From the NCBI GenBank assembly GCA_009837355.1, contig VXTR01000087.1, forward strand, positions 40,136 to 104,135: DNA of 64,000 nucleotides. Reading direction: 5' to 3'. Made by a program: the position numbers and the translations under genes. Positions within the stretch are counted from its first letter, which is position 1. Every line of letters begins with the position of its first letter. This document shows positions 10,934-19,957 of the stretch, one piece after another. Source of the DNA: Chloroflexota bacterium. GTDB taxonomy: Bacteria > Chloroflexota > Dehalococcoidia > Lucifugimonadales > UBA3495. A model generated the notes under the pieces. The model saw only the letters and a program-made list of their open reading frames with translations. It had not been told where the DNA came from and did no database searches.

Positions 10934-12040
10934 CTAATCGTCCTGTGCGGCCCGCACACCGCTGACTGCCTCATCATTGCGGCTCGGCGTGGTCTCCGTA
11001 TGCGGCAGCGCAGCGAGCCCGCGCAGCGATACGTTATGCCACAGCAACAGCGCCAAGCCGGCCAGGTTCACCGGCAGCCAGAGGGCCAGCAGGTGCACCG
11101 CCACCGAGTAGGACGCCGCCGTGGCTGCGCCAACTCCAAGGATAAACAATGTTTGCTGTGCCACCACCTCAAAGGCGCCAATGCCGCCGATAGACGCCGG
11201 AATCGCGGTTATGAGATTGGACGTTACCGTAACCAGCGTAACCGCCACGGCCAGCAGCCAGAAGGAAGCGAAGTAGGCGTCCAGGTTGAAAGAATAAGCC
11301 ACAATCAGATAGACGCCGGCCTCGGCCAGCCAGATGGGGAGGGAGCTGACGAACAGCGCCGCGTGTTTGCGGGGGGAGTTGAGTGTCGCCAGTCCCTCCA
11401 CAAACGCGGTGATTACCTCGCCGGCCAGCGGACGAAAACGCGCCGGCAGCAACGCGGTCATTCTCAGGAACCAGTCCACCGTGCGCCGGCTGCACGCCAA
11501 CGCCGTGAGTACCCCCAACGCTACGGCAAAGCTGATTACCACTCCGACCATCAGCGCTATGGCGGTGGACTGGTAGGCCAGGCTGGCGTCGCTGAACAAG
11601 CCGGCGGCCAGTAGAATGGGCGCGGCGACGGCGCCCAGGGCCAGCAGCGTCAGGCCGTCATAGAGCCGCTCCACGCTGAGGGTGGCGATTGAAGCCGGCA
11701 CGCTGACCTCGTCCTCACGCTGGGCCAGATAGACGGCGCGCACGAGTTCGCCCAGCCGGGCCGGGAGCACGTTGTTGGCCAGGTAGCCGATGACAATGAC
11801 CGGATAGAGCCGGGCGATGGATATGCGGGCGATGGGAGAGAGCAGATATTGCCAGCGGAGCGCGCGAAACCACTGGCCCACGAAATAGAGCGCAACCGCC
11901 GGAATCAGGTACAGGTAGTTGGCGGCACGCAGCGCCTCCCACAACTCGCGCCGGTCCACGAACAGCACCAATAAGGCCAGCGTGATTACGCTGACCAATA
12001 CGCCGGCCCAGAACCGCCAGTTGCCGAGAAAGTAGGTCAT
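10934..12040 (-). CDS. YbhN/lysylphosphatidylglycerol synthase TM-domain-like flippase
   Basis: 368 residues of nearly continuous membrane helices with the UPF0104/LPG_synthase_TM signatures: LRWQYLLSP in an early cytoplasmic loop, IGYLANNVLPARLGELVRA, and SVERLYDGLTLL. Related proteins translocate lipids or lipid-linked precursors, or support glycosyl transfer (the AglD-like group). It sits between the flavin oxidoreductase and the TPR-Agl23 fusion on the same strand, which together look like a small envelope-glycolipid cluster. Confidence 0.8.
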   Translation of the reverse strand: MTYFLGNWRFWAGVLVSVITLALLVLFVDRRELWEALRAANYLYLIPAVALYFVGQWFRALRWQYLLSPIARISIARLYPVIVIGYLANNVLPARLGELVRAVYLAQREDEVSVPASIATLSVERLYDGLTLLALGAVAAPILLAAGLFSDASLAYQSTAIALMVGVVISFAVALGVLTALACSRRTVDWFLRMTALLPARFRPLAGEVITAFVEGLATLNSPRKHAALFVSSLPIWLAEAGVYLIVAYSFNLDAYFASFWLLAVAVTLVTVTSNLITAIPASIGGIGAFEVVAQQTLFILGVGAATAASYSVAVHLLALWLPVNLAGLALLLWHNVSLRGLAALPHTETTPSRNDEAVSGVRAAQDD

Positions 12041-12073
12041 TCCGGCTAGTATTGTACCACCCAGCTTGGGGGA

Positions 12074-15000
12074 CTAATTGGCATCCGGCACCCTGGTGTA
12101 TTGATAGTACTCGGCGTAATACCAGTCGCTCTGCTGCCGGCGGGCGGTGATGTACTCGATCGCCTGCCGCCACTTCTCGGGGTCGGCGGCAGCGTCGCGG
12201 AAGAAGTCCACGTCCGCCGACAGCTGCTGCCAGAATGCGGTTTCGGTGCGCGCCTCTCCGGGACGACGGTACGTTTCGGGATACCACAGGATGTTGCGTC
12301 TGGGTCCGTCCCGGCGGTAGGCGTCGGCATCCTCCGGTTCAACCGCGTGGGCTGCTTCCGCAAGGTACGCCGTTGGGGCGGTATCTTGCCCCACTTTCCG
12401 GCATTCGTCCGAATCGCCGTCGGCGCCGGCCGCGCAGAAGCGGTCAAACTGTAACACGCCCTGCTCTGTCTCGTTACGCACGTACCACTGGAAGGGGTAC
12501 CACATATCGTAATCCACCTTCACGGCGGGGGTTTCCTGGCCGCCCAACGCGGCACTCTGCAGCTCGCGGTACGAGTCAACCAGGTCGGCCGACCCCTGCG
12601 CGTAGGCCAGTACCTCCAGCCTGGAGTCGTCGTAGGTGTAGGCCGCGCGGAAGGCGCTCACGGTTCCAAACACCAGCAGCAGGCCGGCGATGCCCAGGGC
12701 CGCCGCCTTGCCGCCGTTGGGCTGCGCCCGTATCAGCCAAGCGACGCCTACTGCCATGGGCAGCAGCAGCACCGCGGCCAACCAGGCCGGCAGATTGGCG
12801 GCGTCGCCCCGGGCGGCCAGCCACGCTACCCAAATCGCCAGCACCGTCCACATCGGAGGCAGCGCGAACAGCAGGCTCATTCGCCAACGTTCGCCGATGG
12901 CCTCGGGCCAACGGACGCCGTCAAGCAGGCGTCCCAGCAGCATTCCCGCCGCCAGAGCCAAAGGCACGGTGATATTCACCAGCAGCCACGGCATTTTTTC
13001 CGCCGCTATGGTGTACAGCACCAGCGTCGCCAGGACCCAGGCGGCCAGGATCAGGCCGAAGGGCTCCCGGCGTCGTATCAGCCAAACCACCGCCACCAGG
13101 CCAAAAACCAGCGCCAGCAGCTCGTACACCGTAAGCCCTACGCCGTAGTAGTACCAGGGCTGATTGCCGCGAGCCACCTCCTGCTGGGCCAGCCAGTAGC
13201 CCAGGCTTTGCCAGGCTCCGGTGAACACGCCCGGCCAGTTGGTGAAGAACGTGGTGTACAGCGTGGTCCAGATGGCATAAAACAGCCCGGCGCACAGCAG
13301 CCAGACGCCGCCGCCCCAGGCGATGCCCACGGCTGCCCCAACCGCCAAAAGCAGCAGCAGAGTCAGCACCGGAACCAAGTAGTTCACGGCGATTTTCCCC
13401 TCGGCCAGCTCCGCCACCGGCGCGGCGGCCGGCAGCAGCTCCGTCGCCAGCGTCAAACCGCCGCCGAACACAGACAGCCACAGCCACGTCAGCAGCATGG
13501 CCGGCCCCAGCAGCAGCATGACACGACGCCAGCCGCCCAACGCGCTGGGCGCCACCCAGGCCATGGCCGCGCCCAGTAGCAGAAAGGCACCGCCGGCCGC
13601 GCAGTCGAGATACATTGCCGTCGTGCCGGCGTTGGGCAGCAGCAATGCCACCGGGCCGGCCACGACCGCCGACACTGCTGACACGGCGCAGATGGTCGCT
13701 ACCGTCGTTGCCGCCAGGCCCAGCGCGGCGCGCACCCTCCACAGGAAACGAGCTACTGCCAGCGCTACGCCCAGCAGCGCCAGTGCAGCGACCATGTTCA
13801 ACCAGAGCGGAGCCTCCCAGACGGGCAGCGTTACGAACGGCTCCGCCCATACCGGCGCGCCCGTGTCGCCCGTTGAGCCGGTGTCGCCGGCGGCCGTGTT
13901 CAAGCCCAACGGGCCCTGGAACACCGCAATGACGGCCGCCGCCTGGGGCAGCGTCAAGGTTGCCAGCATTATGAAAAATCCCGCCGCGCCGCGAGCGTCG
14001 GCCAGGGCAGCCTGTCGCCTGGCTACACGCCAGAGATAACGCCAGCCCAGGGCCAGCACCGCCAGACCCATGAACAGGATGACGAAGTATGCCGTTTCCT
14101 TGGACGCCAGCATCAGCGCAGTTACCGCTGCCGACCCGTAGAGATAGCGTGAGCGGCTGGATTGCGTGTATTTCCACAGGAAAGTCAGCAGCAGCACCGC
14201 CCACACCACCATCAGGATGTCGTTGCGTCCGAACCGGCTGAAATAGAGCAGCGACGGCGACAGGGTCAGTATCACCGCGGCGCAAATCGCCCCTTTCTCG
14301 CCAAGCTCCCGGCGCAAGAAGTAAGGCAGGACTACCAGCGCGACGCCGAACAACGCATAGGGCAGTCGGGCCACGAAATCTGTGTCGCCGAGCACCTTTA
14401 GGAAAACCGCCACCATTTCGACCTGCAACGGCCCGTGCATCCATGGGGAGTGCAGAAACTCGATACCCCTGGCCAGTTTCCAGGCGAAATGCAGGTGAAT
14501 GGCTTCGTCATAGTGCATCACCCGGCCATCCAGCTCCCACAGGCGGAGCACGGCGGCCACCAGCGCAATCAGCAGGAATGCCCATTCCAGCGGACCAAAG
14601 CGGGGACGATTGAAACGCAGTGAGCGCAGTTCTCCAACCCGTGCTGCCATCGTTCGAGCCAGGTTGCGCCGGCTGGCCTCCGTTGACGGGTGTTCCTGGC
14701 CCAGGATAGTTTCCCGGTCGCCTACGTTCTGCCGGTGCAATTCCTCGGCCTCCCCGTAAAGGCCGGCCTCGTGCAGCGCGTTGGCGAGGCTGCCTCGGCT
14801 GCGCAGCGTGTCGGGATGGTTTTCGCCCAGCGCGGCCCGTCGTTCCTTCAGCAATTTCTGGAACATCTCGATGGCGTGGTTGGTGTGGCCGGCGGCGTAG
14901 TGGCAGTTGGCCAGGCTGCTGCGGTAGTTCAGAGTTAACGGGTGAGTGTCGCCGCGCGTAGCTGCGCTGCCCGCTGCGGCGGATTCAAACCAGCGCAGGG

Positions 15001-15136
15001 CTTCGTCGTATCGCTGAGCGGCACGGTAGGCATGGGCCAAGCGGTGCTGGGCGGCCGGCAGGTTGCCATCGCCGGAGTCGCGCACGGCTTCCAGCTCGGC
15101 AAGCCGCTGGTGAATTTTATCGTCGAACACGCTCAT
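12074..15136 (-). CDS. TPR domain fused to Agl23-type (TIGR03663) membrane glycosyltransferase-like protein
   Basis: 1020 residues. Residues about 10-165 are tetratricopeptide repeats of the kinesin-light-chain type (recurring H-P-x-T-L/S, ALGENHPDT). From about 180 onward is a polytopic membrane protein of the flippase-associated Agl23 family, a GT39/PMT relative. The acidic first loop is MHYDEAIHLHFAWKL at 207-221, and PWMHGPLQ follows. The C-terminal third leaves the membrane and forms an extracytoplasmic domain. GT39-like enzymes take sugars from polyprenyl phosphates, with the Asp of this loop as the catalytic base. The TPR part would sit in the cytoplasm and recruit a partner. A TPR fusion on this family looks unusual. 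The next gene downstream is a YbhN-like flippase. Confidence 0.78.
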   Translation of the reverse strand: MSVFDDKIHQRLAELEAVRDSGDGNLPAAQHRLAHAYRAAQRYDEALRWFESAAAGSAATRGDTHPLTLNYRSSLANCHYAAGHTNHAIEMFQKLLKERRAALGENHPDTLRSRGSLANALHEAGLYGEAEELHRQNVGDRETILGQEHPSTEASRRNLARTMAARVGELRSLRFNRPRFGPLEWAFLLIALVAAVLRLWELDGRVMHYDEAIHLHFAWKLARGIEFLHSPWMHGPLQVEMVAVFLKVLGDTDFVARLPYALFGVALVVLPYFLRRELGEKGAICAAVILTLSPSLLYFSRFGRNDILMVVWAVLLLTFLWKYTQSSRSRYLYGSAAVTALMLASKETAYFVILFMGLAVLALGWRYLWRVARRQAALADARGAAGFFIMLATLTLPQAAAVIAVFQGPLGLNTAAGDTGSTGDTGAPVWAEPFVTLPVWEAPLWLNMVAALALLGVALAVARFLWRVRAALGLAATTVATICAVSAVSAVVAGPVALLLPNAGTTAMYLDCAAGGAFLLLGAAMAWVAPSALGGWRRVMLLLGPAMLLTWLWLSVFGGGLTLATELLPAAAPVAELAEGKIAVNYLVPVLTLLLLLAVGAAVGIAWGGGVWLLCAGLFYAIWTTLYTTFFTNWPGVFTGAWQSLGYWLAQQEVARGNQPWYYYGVGLTVYELLALVFGLVAVVWLIRRREPFGLILAAWVLATLVLYTIAAEKMPWLLVNITVPLALAAGMLLGRLLDGVRWPEAIGERWRMSLLFALPPMWTVLAIWVAWLAARGDAANLPAWLAAVLLLPMAVGVAWLIRAQPNGGKAAALGIAGLLLVFGTVSAFRAAYTYDDSRLEVLAYAQGSADLVDSYRELQSAALGGQETPAVKVDYDMWYPFQWYVRNETEQGVLQFDRFCAAGADGDSDECRKVGQDTAPTAYLAEAAHAVEPEDADAYRRDGPRRNILWYPETYRRPGEARTETAFWQQLSADVDFFRDAAADPEKWRQAIEYITARRQQSDWYYAEYYQYTRVPDAN

Positions 15137-15170
15137 AACTGACGTTTATAGCAACGTTATGGATTCCCGC

Positions 15171-15176
15171 ATTATA
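15171..15176 (-). promoter_or_regulatory. -10 box for the TPR-Agl23 gene
   Basis: TATAAT on the minus strand, 34 bases upstream of the ATG at 15136 in a short divergent intergenic region. A TAGAAT at 15193-15198 on the plus strand may serve the divergent dehydrogenase. Neither has a good -35. Confidence 0.35.
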
Positions 15177-15258
15177 CGGCCTGGCGCTCTGATAGAATGG
15201 CAACGGTCGGCGTCGCCCTGCGGCCCGGCATACCAGTATAGCGACAGGAGAAACCGAA

Positions 15259-16197
15259 ATGGCAAAAGTAGGATTCATCGGTCTGGGCACCATGGGCGCC
15301 AGCATGGCGTACAACTGCCTGAACGGCGGCAACGACATGGTCGTCCACGACATTCGCCGCGAGGCGGCCACCCAGCACGTGGAGGCCGGCGCAACGTGGG
15401 CCGACACGCCCCGGGAAGTCGCCGAGTCCACTGACGTGGTGTTCACGTCGTTGCCAGGGCCGGTAGAGGTCGAGGCCGTGTCCCTGGGCGAGGACGGAAT
15501 TATGTCCGGCATGTCGGCCGGCAAGACCTACTTCGACCTGAGCACCAGCTCGCCGACGCTGATCCGCCAGATTCACGACCGGGTCGCGGCGCAGGGCATC
15601 AACGTGCTGGACGCTCCGGTGAGCGGCGGGCCGGCCGGGGCCGCCAGCGGTCGCCTGGCCATCTGGGTGGGCGGCGACAAGGCGGCCTTTGACCAGCACA
15701 AGGCGGTGCTGGACTCCATCGGCGACGCCGCCTACTACGTGGGGCCCATCGGCAGCGGCGCGGTGGCCAAGCTGGTGCACAACTGCGCCGGCTACATCGT
15801 GCAGACGGCGCTGGCCGAGGTGTTCACCATGGGCATCAAGGCCGGCGTGGACCCGCTGGCGTTGTGGCTGGCCGTGCGCAAGGGCGCCGGCGGACGCCGC
15901 GGGATGTTCGAGGGGTTGGCGCAGCACTTCCTCATCAACGACTACGACCCACCGGACTTCGCCCTGCGCCTGGCCCGCAAGGACGTTGACCTGGCTGTTG
16001 CCGTAGGCCGGGAGTTTGACGTGCCAATGAAGCTGGCCAACACCACGCTGGCTGAGATGACGGAGGCACTCAACCGGGGCTGGGCCGGCCGCGACTCCCG
16101 CGTGGCAATGCTATTGCAGCAAGAACGGGCCGGCGTGGAGTTCGAGGTTGACCGGGAAGACATCCGCCGCGCGCTGGAGGCCGAGCAGGGCGGGTAG
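15259..16197 (+). CDS. beta-hydroxyacid dehydrogenase (3-hydroxyisobutyrate dehydrogenase family)
   Basis: 312 residues, preceded by an AGGAG site. The Rossmann motif is GLGTMG (8-13), the substrate motif DAPVSGGPAGA (118-128), and the catalytic lysine Lys171 lies in GSGAVAKLVHN. These are the hallmarks of NAD(P)-dependent beta-hydroxyacid dehydrogenases such as 3-hydroxyisobutyrate, tartronate semialdehyde and gamma-hydroxybutyrate dehydrogenases. Asp31 at the end of beta-2 (HDIRR) permits either cofactor. It is a single gene closed by a strong terminator. The substrate cannot be read from sequence. Confidence 0.88.
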   Translation: MAKVGFIGLGTMGASMAYNCLNGGNDMVVHDIRREAATQHVEAGATWADTPREVAESTDVVFTSLPGPVEVEAVSLGEDGIMSGMSAGKTYFDLSTSSPTLIRQIHDRVAAQGINVLDAPVSGGPAGAASGRLAIWVGGDKAAFDQHKAVLDSIGDAAYYVGPIGSGAVAKLVHNCAGYIVQTALAEVFTMGIKAGVDPLALWLAVRKGAGGRRGMFEGLAQHFLINDYDPPDFALRLARKDVDLAVAVGREFDVPMKLANTTLAEMTEALNRGWAGRDSRVAMLLQQERAGVEFEVDREDIRRALEAEQGG

Positions 16198-16218
16198 AGC
16201 CGTATCAATACCCAGACA

Positions 16219-16246
16219 GTAGGGCGGCTCCGGTGAGCCGCCCTAC
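16219..16246. terminator. intrinsic terminator after the hydroxyacid dehydrogenase
   Basis: A perfect 12-bp stem GTAGGGCGGCTC / GAGCCGCCCTAC with a CGGT loop starts 22 bases after the stop codon, followed by GTTTCTTATCTT. Confidence 0.8.
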
Positions 16247-16321
16247 GTTTCTTATCTTCACGAATGTCCAGAGCACACGCGGCACCCTGACATGAACCGA
16301 CGGAGTGTTGCCGACTCCGTA

Positions 16322-16966
16322 TTACTCCATCCTCCTGGTGAACCCTAGTTCCTCTAGAAAATCCGCAATATCAACGGTTTCGCTTGGAGTGAGTTGGGCG
16401 ACATTCTCAATCATTTGAGCGACACTTCCCACGGATAAGCCGAGAGCAATTTCCGCTTGCTTAGTTTCTTGTGCCATGTTCCCCCATAATCTAGACCCAT
16501 CCTTAGCCTTCCATTGCCTGCATTGGGCGCCTACCTTACCGGCTGCTCTGTCAAGTGCCCAACCTATAGGATTGGGTGGAACCATTAAACGGGTGTTACC
16601 TGTTTCCTCGACATCATCTTTGAACTGTGCATCACTCAGGGCAAAAAGCGCGTGAGTATGCCCTCTAACAGTTGCGTGGTGAACGTCCAAGATGCTATCG
16701 GACCGCAAGAATTGCGTCGCCATCATCTCAATACTCCCCGGCCAGCGCAGAAGCACTACCGGCGACCACAAATTATTCCCGGGGATTGTGGGGTGCGGGC
16801 GAGTGAACATTAATGTGAATCCCAGCATTACTGGCATTGGTTTGTCCGGATCCAGTTCAGGTAGCCCGGGAGGGGAAAATGTTCTGCTGAATGCTTTTCG
16901 GATGGCCTTCTCGGGAGATAGGTCAACAATGTCGTTGGGATTCACCCACGAATATGGTGCGTTCAT
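16322..16966 (-). CDS. hypothetical protein, compositionally atypical
   Basis: 214 residues, not recognised. There is no signal peptide or membrane segment. The middle contains LWSPVVLLRWPGSIEMMATQ and HHATVRGHTHALFAL, and the C-terminus TPSETVDIADFLEELGF looks like a small helical module. Base composition differs from the neighbours: 26 of 60 bases are G or C at 16561-16620 against 48 of 60 at 17581-17640 in gcvPB. That and its lone position between a terminator and gcvPB suggest recent acquisition. A standalone coding gene is likely because the frame is long and intact despite the lower GC. Confidence 0.55.
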   Translation of the reverse strand: MNAPYSWVNPNDIVDLSPEKAIRKAFSRTFSPPGLPELDPDKPMPVMLGFTLMFTRPHPTIPGNNLWSPVVLLRWPGSIEMMATQFLRSDSILDVHHATVRGHTHALFALSDAQFKDDVEETGNTRLMVPPNPIGWALDRAAGKVGAQCRQWKAKDGSRLWGNMAQETKQAEIALGLSVGSVAQMIENVAQLTPSETVDIADFLEELGFTRRME

Positions 16967-17006
16967 GTGGGACTCTCTTCGTTTTCGGCCGTAATATCAA
17001 CCTGTC

Positions 17007-18482
17007 TTAATCCGCCGCCGCCGGTTCTTCCCACCGCAGCACCGGACGCCGCGCCGCCGTCGCTTCGTCCAGGCGGGATACTGGCGTGGTGTGGGGCGCG
17101 TGCTGGACGGTTTCCGGTTCGTTGGTGGCTTCGGCGTCGATGGCGCGCAGGGCGGCGATGAAGGCGTCCAGCGTTTCCTTGGTTTCCGATTCCGTCGGCT
17201 CAATCATCAGCGCTTCGTGGACGATGAGGGGGAAGTACATGGTGGGCGCGTGGAAGCCGTAGTCCAACAGCCGCTTGGCTACTTCCAGGCCGCTGACGCC
17301 CCGCTCCCGCTGGCGGTCGGCGGAGAACACCACCTCGTGCATACAGGTGCGGTCGTAGGGCAGGGCGTAGATGTCCTTCAGCGTGTGCATGATGTAGTTG
17401 GCGTTGAGCACGGCGTTGCCGCTGATGGATTGCAGGCCGGCCGCGCCCAGGGTGCGGATGTAGGTATAGGCCCGCACCAGCACGCCGAAGTTGCCGTGGA
17501 ACCCGCTGATTTTACCGATGCTCTGTTCCGGCTCCGCTAGGGTGTACTGGCCGGCGTCGTTGCGCTCAACCACCGGAGCCGCCAAGAAGGGGGCGAGAAT
17601 CTCGCCGCAGCACACGGGGCCGGCGCCCGGGCCGCCGCCGCCGTGGGGCGTGCTGAAGGTCTTGTGCAGGTTCAGGTGGCACACGTCGAAGCCCAACTCG
17701 CCCAGCTTGGCGCGGCCCAGCAATGCGTTCATGTTGGCGCCGTCGCCGTACACCAGCCCGCCGCATTGGTGAACCACCCGGCAGACTTCGACGATGTTGG
17801 TGTCGAACAGGCCCAGGGTGCTGGGGAGAGTAATCATCACGCCGGCCAGGTCGTCGCTAACGATTTCGCGCAGGGCGGCCAGGTCGGTGTTGCCGTCGGC
17901 GTCGGAGGGGATAGTAACCACGTCGAAGCCGGCCATGGCCGCTGAGGCGGGGTTGGTGCCGTGGGCGCTGTCGGGGATGCCCATCTTGGTGCGGCCGGTG
18001 TCGCCCTTTGCCAGGTGATAGGCGCGCATCATCAGCACGCCGCCCAGCTCGCCGTGAGCGCCAGCCAGGGTGGCCAAGCTGGTGGCGGCCATCCCGGTTA
18101 CTTCAGTCAGGAACCCCTGCAACCGGTACAGCAGCTCCAGCGCGCCCTGGGAGTGCTCGGCCGGCTGCTGGGGATGGATGCCGGCGAATCCGGGCAGGAA
18201 GGCCACTTCGTCGTTGACCTTGGGGTTGTACTTCATGGTACAGGAACCCAGGGGATAGAAGTGGGTGTCGATGCTGAAGTTGAGTTGGCTGAGGGCGGTG
18301 AAGTACTGGACGACCTCCGGCTCGGACACTTCGGGCAGCGGGAGCGAGTCCCGCAGCAGGGCGGCGTCGGGCAGCGGCGCGGCCGGCACGTCCAGCTCGG
18401 GCGTGATTACGCCTACGCGGCCGGGGACGCTGCGGTCCATCAGCATCATGGTGGTGTCGCGGTTGCCGCCTTTGTTCAGCAT
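17007..18482 (-). CDS. gcvPB: glycine dehydrogenase (decarboxylating) subunit 2
   Basis: 491 residues, the C-terminal half of the P-protein in organisms with a split enzyme. With GcvPA it decarboxylates glycine and transfers the aminomethyl group to lipoyl-GcvH, using pyridoxal phosphate. The PLP lysine is Lys274 in NLHKTFSTPHGGGGPG, and the family segments FYPLGSCTMKYNPK and GTNPASAAMAGF are present. It lies 51 bases downstream of gcvPA. The first in-frame ATG was used, and internal ATGs a dozen codons later are also possible starts. Confidence 0.96.
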   Translation of the reverse strand: MLNKGGNRDTTMMLMDRSVPGRVGVITPELDVPAAPLPDAALLRDSLPLPEVSEPEVVQYFTALSQLNFSIDTHFYPLGSCTMKYNPKVNDEVAFLPGFAGIHPQQPAEHSQGALELLYRLQGFLTEVTGMAATSLATLAGAHGELGGVLMMRAYHLAKGDTGRTKMGIPDSAHGTNPASAAMAGFDVVTIPSDADGNTDLAALREIVSDDLAGVMITLPSTLGLFDTNIVEVCRVVHQCGGLVYGDGANMNALLGRAKLGELGFDVCHLNLHKTFSTPHGGGGPGAGPVCCGEILAPFLAAPVVERNDAGQYTLAEPEQSIGKISGFHGNFGVLVRAYTYIRTLGAAGLQSISGNAVLNANYIMHTLKDIYALPYDRTCMHEVVFSADRQRERGVSGLEVAKRLLDYGFHAPTMYFPLIVHEALMIEPTESETKETLDAFIAALRAIDAEATNEPETVQHAPHTTPVSRLDEATAARRPVLRWEEPAAAD

Positions 18483-18533
18483 AAGTCAGGTTGTCTCCGG
18501 TGGGAGTGATAGTTCATGGGCGCCGGGCAAGGA

Positions 18534-19859
18534 TCAGGCGATTTCCGCCAGCGCGGAGACCAGGGCGTCGATGTCAGCCCGGCTGTTCATCTCGGTTACG
18601 CAGAGGAGCATCCCGTTGTCAAAGCGGTCGCTGACGTCCAGGCCGCCCAGGATGTTGCGCTCCATCAGCTGCCGGTTGACCTCTGCCGGGGCGACGGGAC
18701 ACGACACCACGAACTCCTGGAAGAAGTCGGCGGACTGGGGCAGCGAGTAACCACCCAGCTTGCCGATGGCGTCCGCCGCGTAGTGCGCCTTGTGATAGCA
18801 CAGCTCCGCCACCTGGCGCAGCCCGTTGCGTCCCATGACGGCCAGATAGATCGACGACGCCAGGGCGTAGAGGGCCTCGTTGGTGCAGATGTTGGAGGTA
18901 GCGCGCTCACGGCGAATGTGCTGTTCGCGTGTTTGCAACGTCAGCACGTAGCCGGTGCGCCCTTCGGTGTCGGTGGTGCGCCCCACCAGGCGGCTGGGCA
19001 TCTGGCGGATGTACTGCTGCTTGCAGCTGAACAGGCCCAGGTAGGGGCCGCCGAAGGACGGGGGTATGCCGATGGGCTGCCCCTCGCCGGTAACGATGTC
19101 GGCGCCGAACTCGCCGGGGGGACGCAGCATCCCCATGGTCAGCGGGTCGGCGGATACCACCAGCAACGCGCCGTCAGCGTGGGCCGCCGCGCCTAGCGCC
19201 GCCAAGTCTTCCAGCGAGCCGTAGAAGTTGGGGTACTGCACGACCACGCCGGCGGTGGCCTCCGTAACGGCGTCCGCGGCCCGGTCGGCGGGCACAATGT
19301 CGATGGCGATGCCCTGGGCCTGGCAGTAGGTGGCGATGACCTGGCGGTAGGCCGGGGCCACGGTGTCGGCGACGATGACCTGCTGGCGTCGGGTGACGCG
19401 GCAGGCCATCAGCACGGCCTCGGCCACGCTGGTGGCGCCGTCGTACATTCCGGCGTTGGCGACTTCCATCCCGTAGAGGGCGGAAATCATCGTCTGGAAC
19501 TCAAATATCACCTGTAGTGTGCCTTGGGACACTTCCGGCTGGTAGGGCGTGTAGGCAGTGAGGAACTCGCCCCGGGTCATAATCGCCTTGACGATGGACG
19601 GGATGAAGTGATGGTACGACCCAGCGCCCAGGAAGGAGGGGCCGGCGGACAGCGGCCGGTTGCGGGCCGCCATTTCGCCCAACTCGCGCTGGATTTCCAG
19701 CTCCGACAGAGGCGCGGGCAGCTCCAGCGGAGGATTGCGAAAGTCGTCGGGGATGTCGGCGAACAGGTCGTCAACGCTGCGCAGGCCGATAGCCGCCAGC
19801 AGCTCATCCTGCTCGGCGGGCGTGTTAGGGATATAGTGAGACTGGAAGTTGGTAACCAT
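18534..19859 (-). CDS. gcvPA: glycine dehydrogenase (decarboxylating) subunit 1
   Basis: 441 residues, the N-terminal half of split P-protein. Signatures are FLGAGSYHHFIPSIV, TAYTPYQPEVSQGTLQ, YDGATSVAEA and the GEGQPIGIPPSFGGPYLG loop. It works with GcvPB, GcvH and GcvT in the glycine cleavage system, with the latter two encoded about 4 kb away on the other strand. The 98-bp leader upstream shows none of the conserved glycine-riboswitch elements. The lipoamide dehydrogenase gene is not in this window. Confidence 0.96.
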   Translation of the reverse strand: MVTNFQSHYIPNTPAEQDELLAAIGLRSVDDLFADIPDDFRNPPLELPAPLSELEIQRELGEMAARNRPLSAGPSFLGAGSYHHFIPSIVKAIMTRGEFLTAYTPYQPEVSQGTLQVIFEFQTMISALYGMEVANAGMYDGATSVAEAVLMACRVTRRQQVIVADTVAPAYRQVIATYCQAQGIAIDIVPADRAADAVTEATAGVVVQYPNFYGSLEDLAALGAAAHADGALLVVSADPLTMGMLRPPGEFGADIVTGEGQPIGIPPSFGGPYLGLFSCKQQYIRQMPSRLVGRTTDTEGRTGYVLTLQTREQHIRRERATSNICTNEALYALASSIYLAVMGRNGLRQVAELCYHKAHYAADAIGKLGGYSLPQSADFFQEFVVSCPVAPAEVNRQLMERNILGGLDVSDRFDNGMLLCVTEMNSRADIDALVSALAEIA

Positions 19860-19957
19860 TCAGGGTTGCTCCGCAGAGATGGATTAGCCGGTATCTGGTA
19901 TCCGCCACACTTGAGCTACGAATCGCAAGCGAACTCGTGGCGTCAGGAAAGCCCACC

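Noticed and set aside
19860..19957. Possible glycine riboswitch before gcvPA
   Set aside because: The 98-bp leader is too short for a tandem aptamer and shows none of the conserved glycine-aptamer core.
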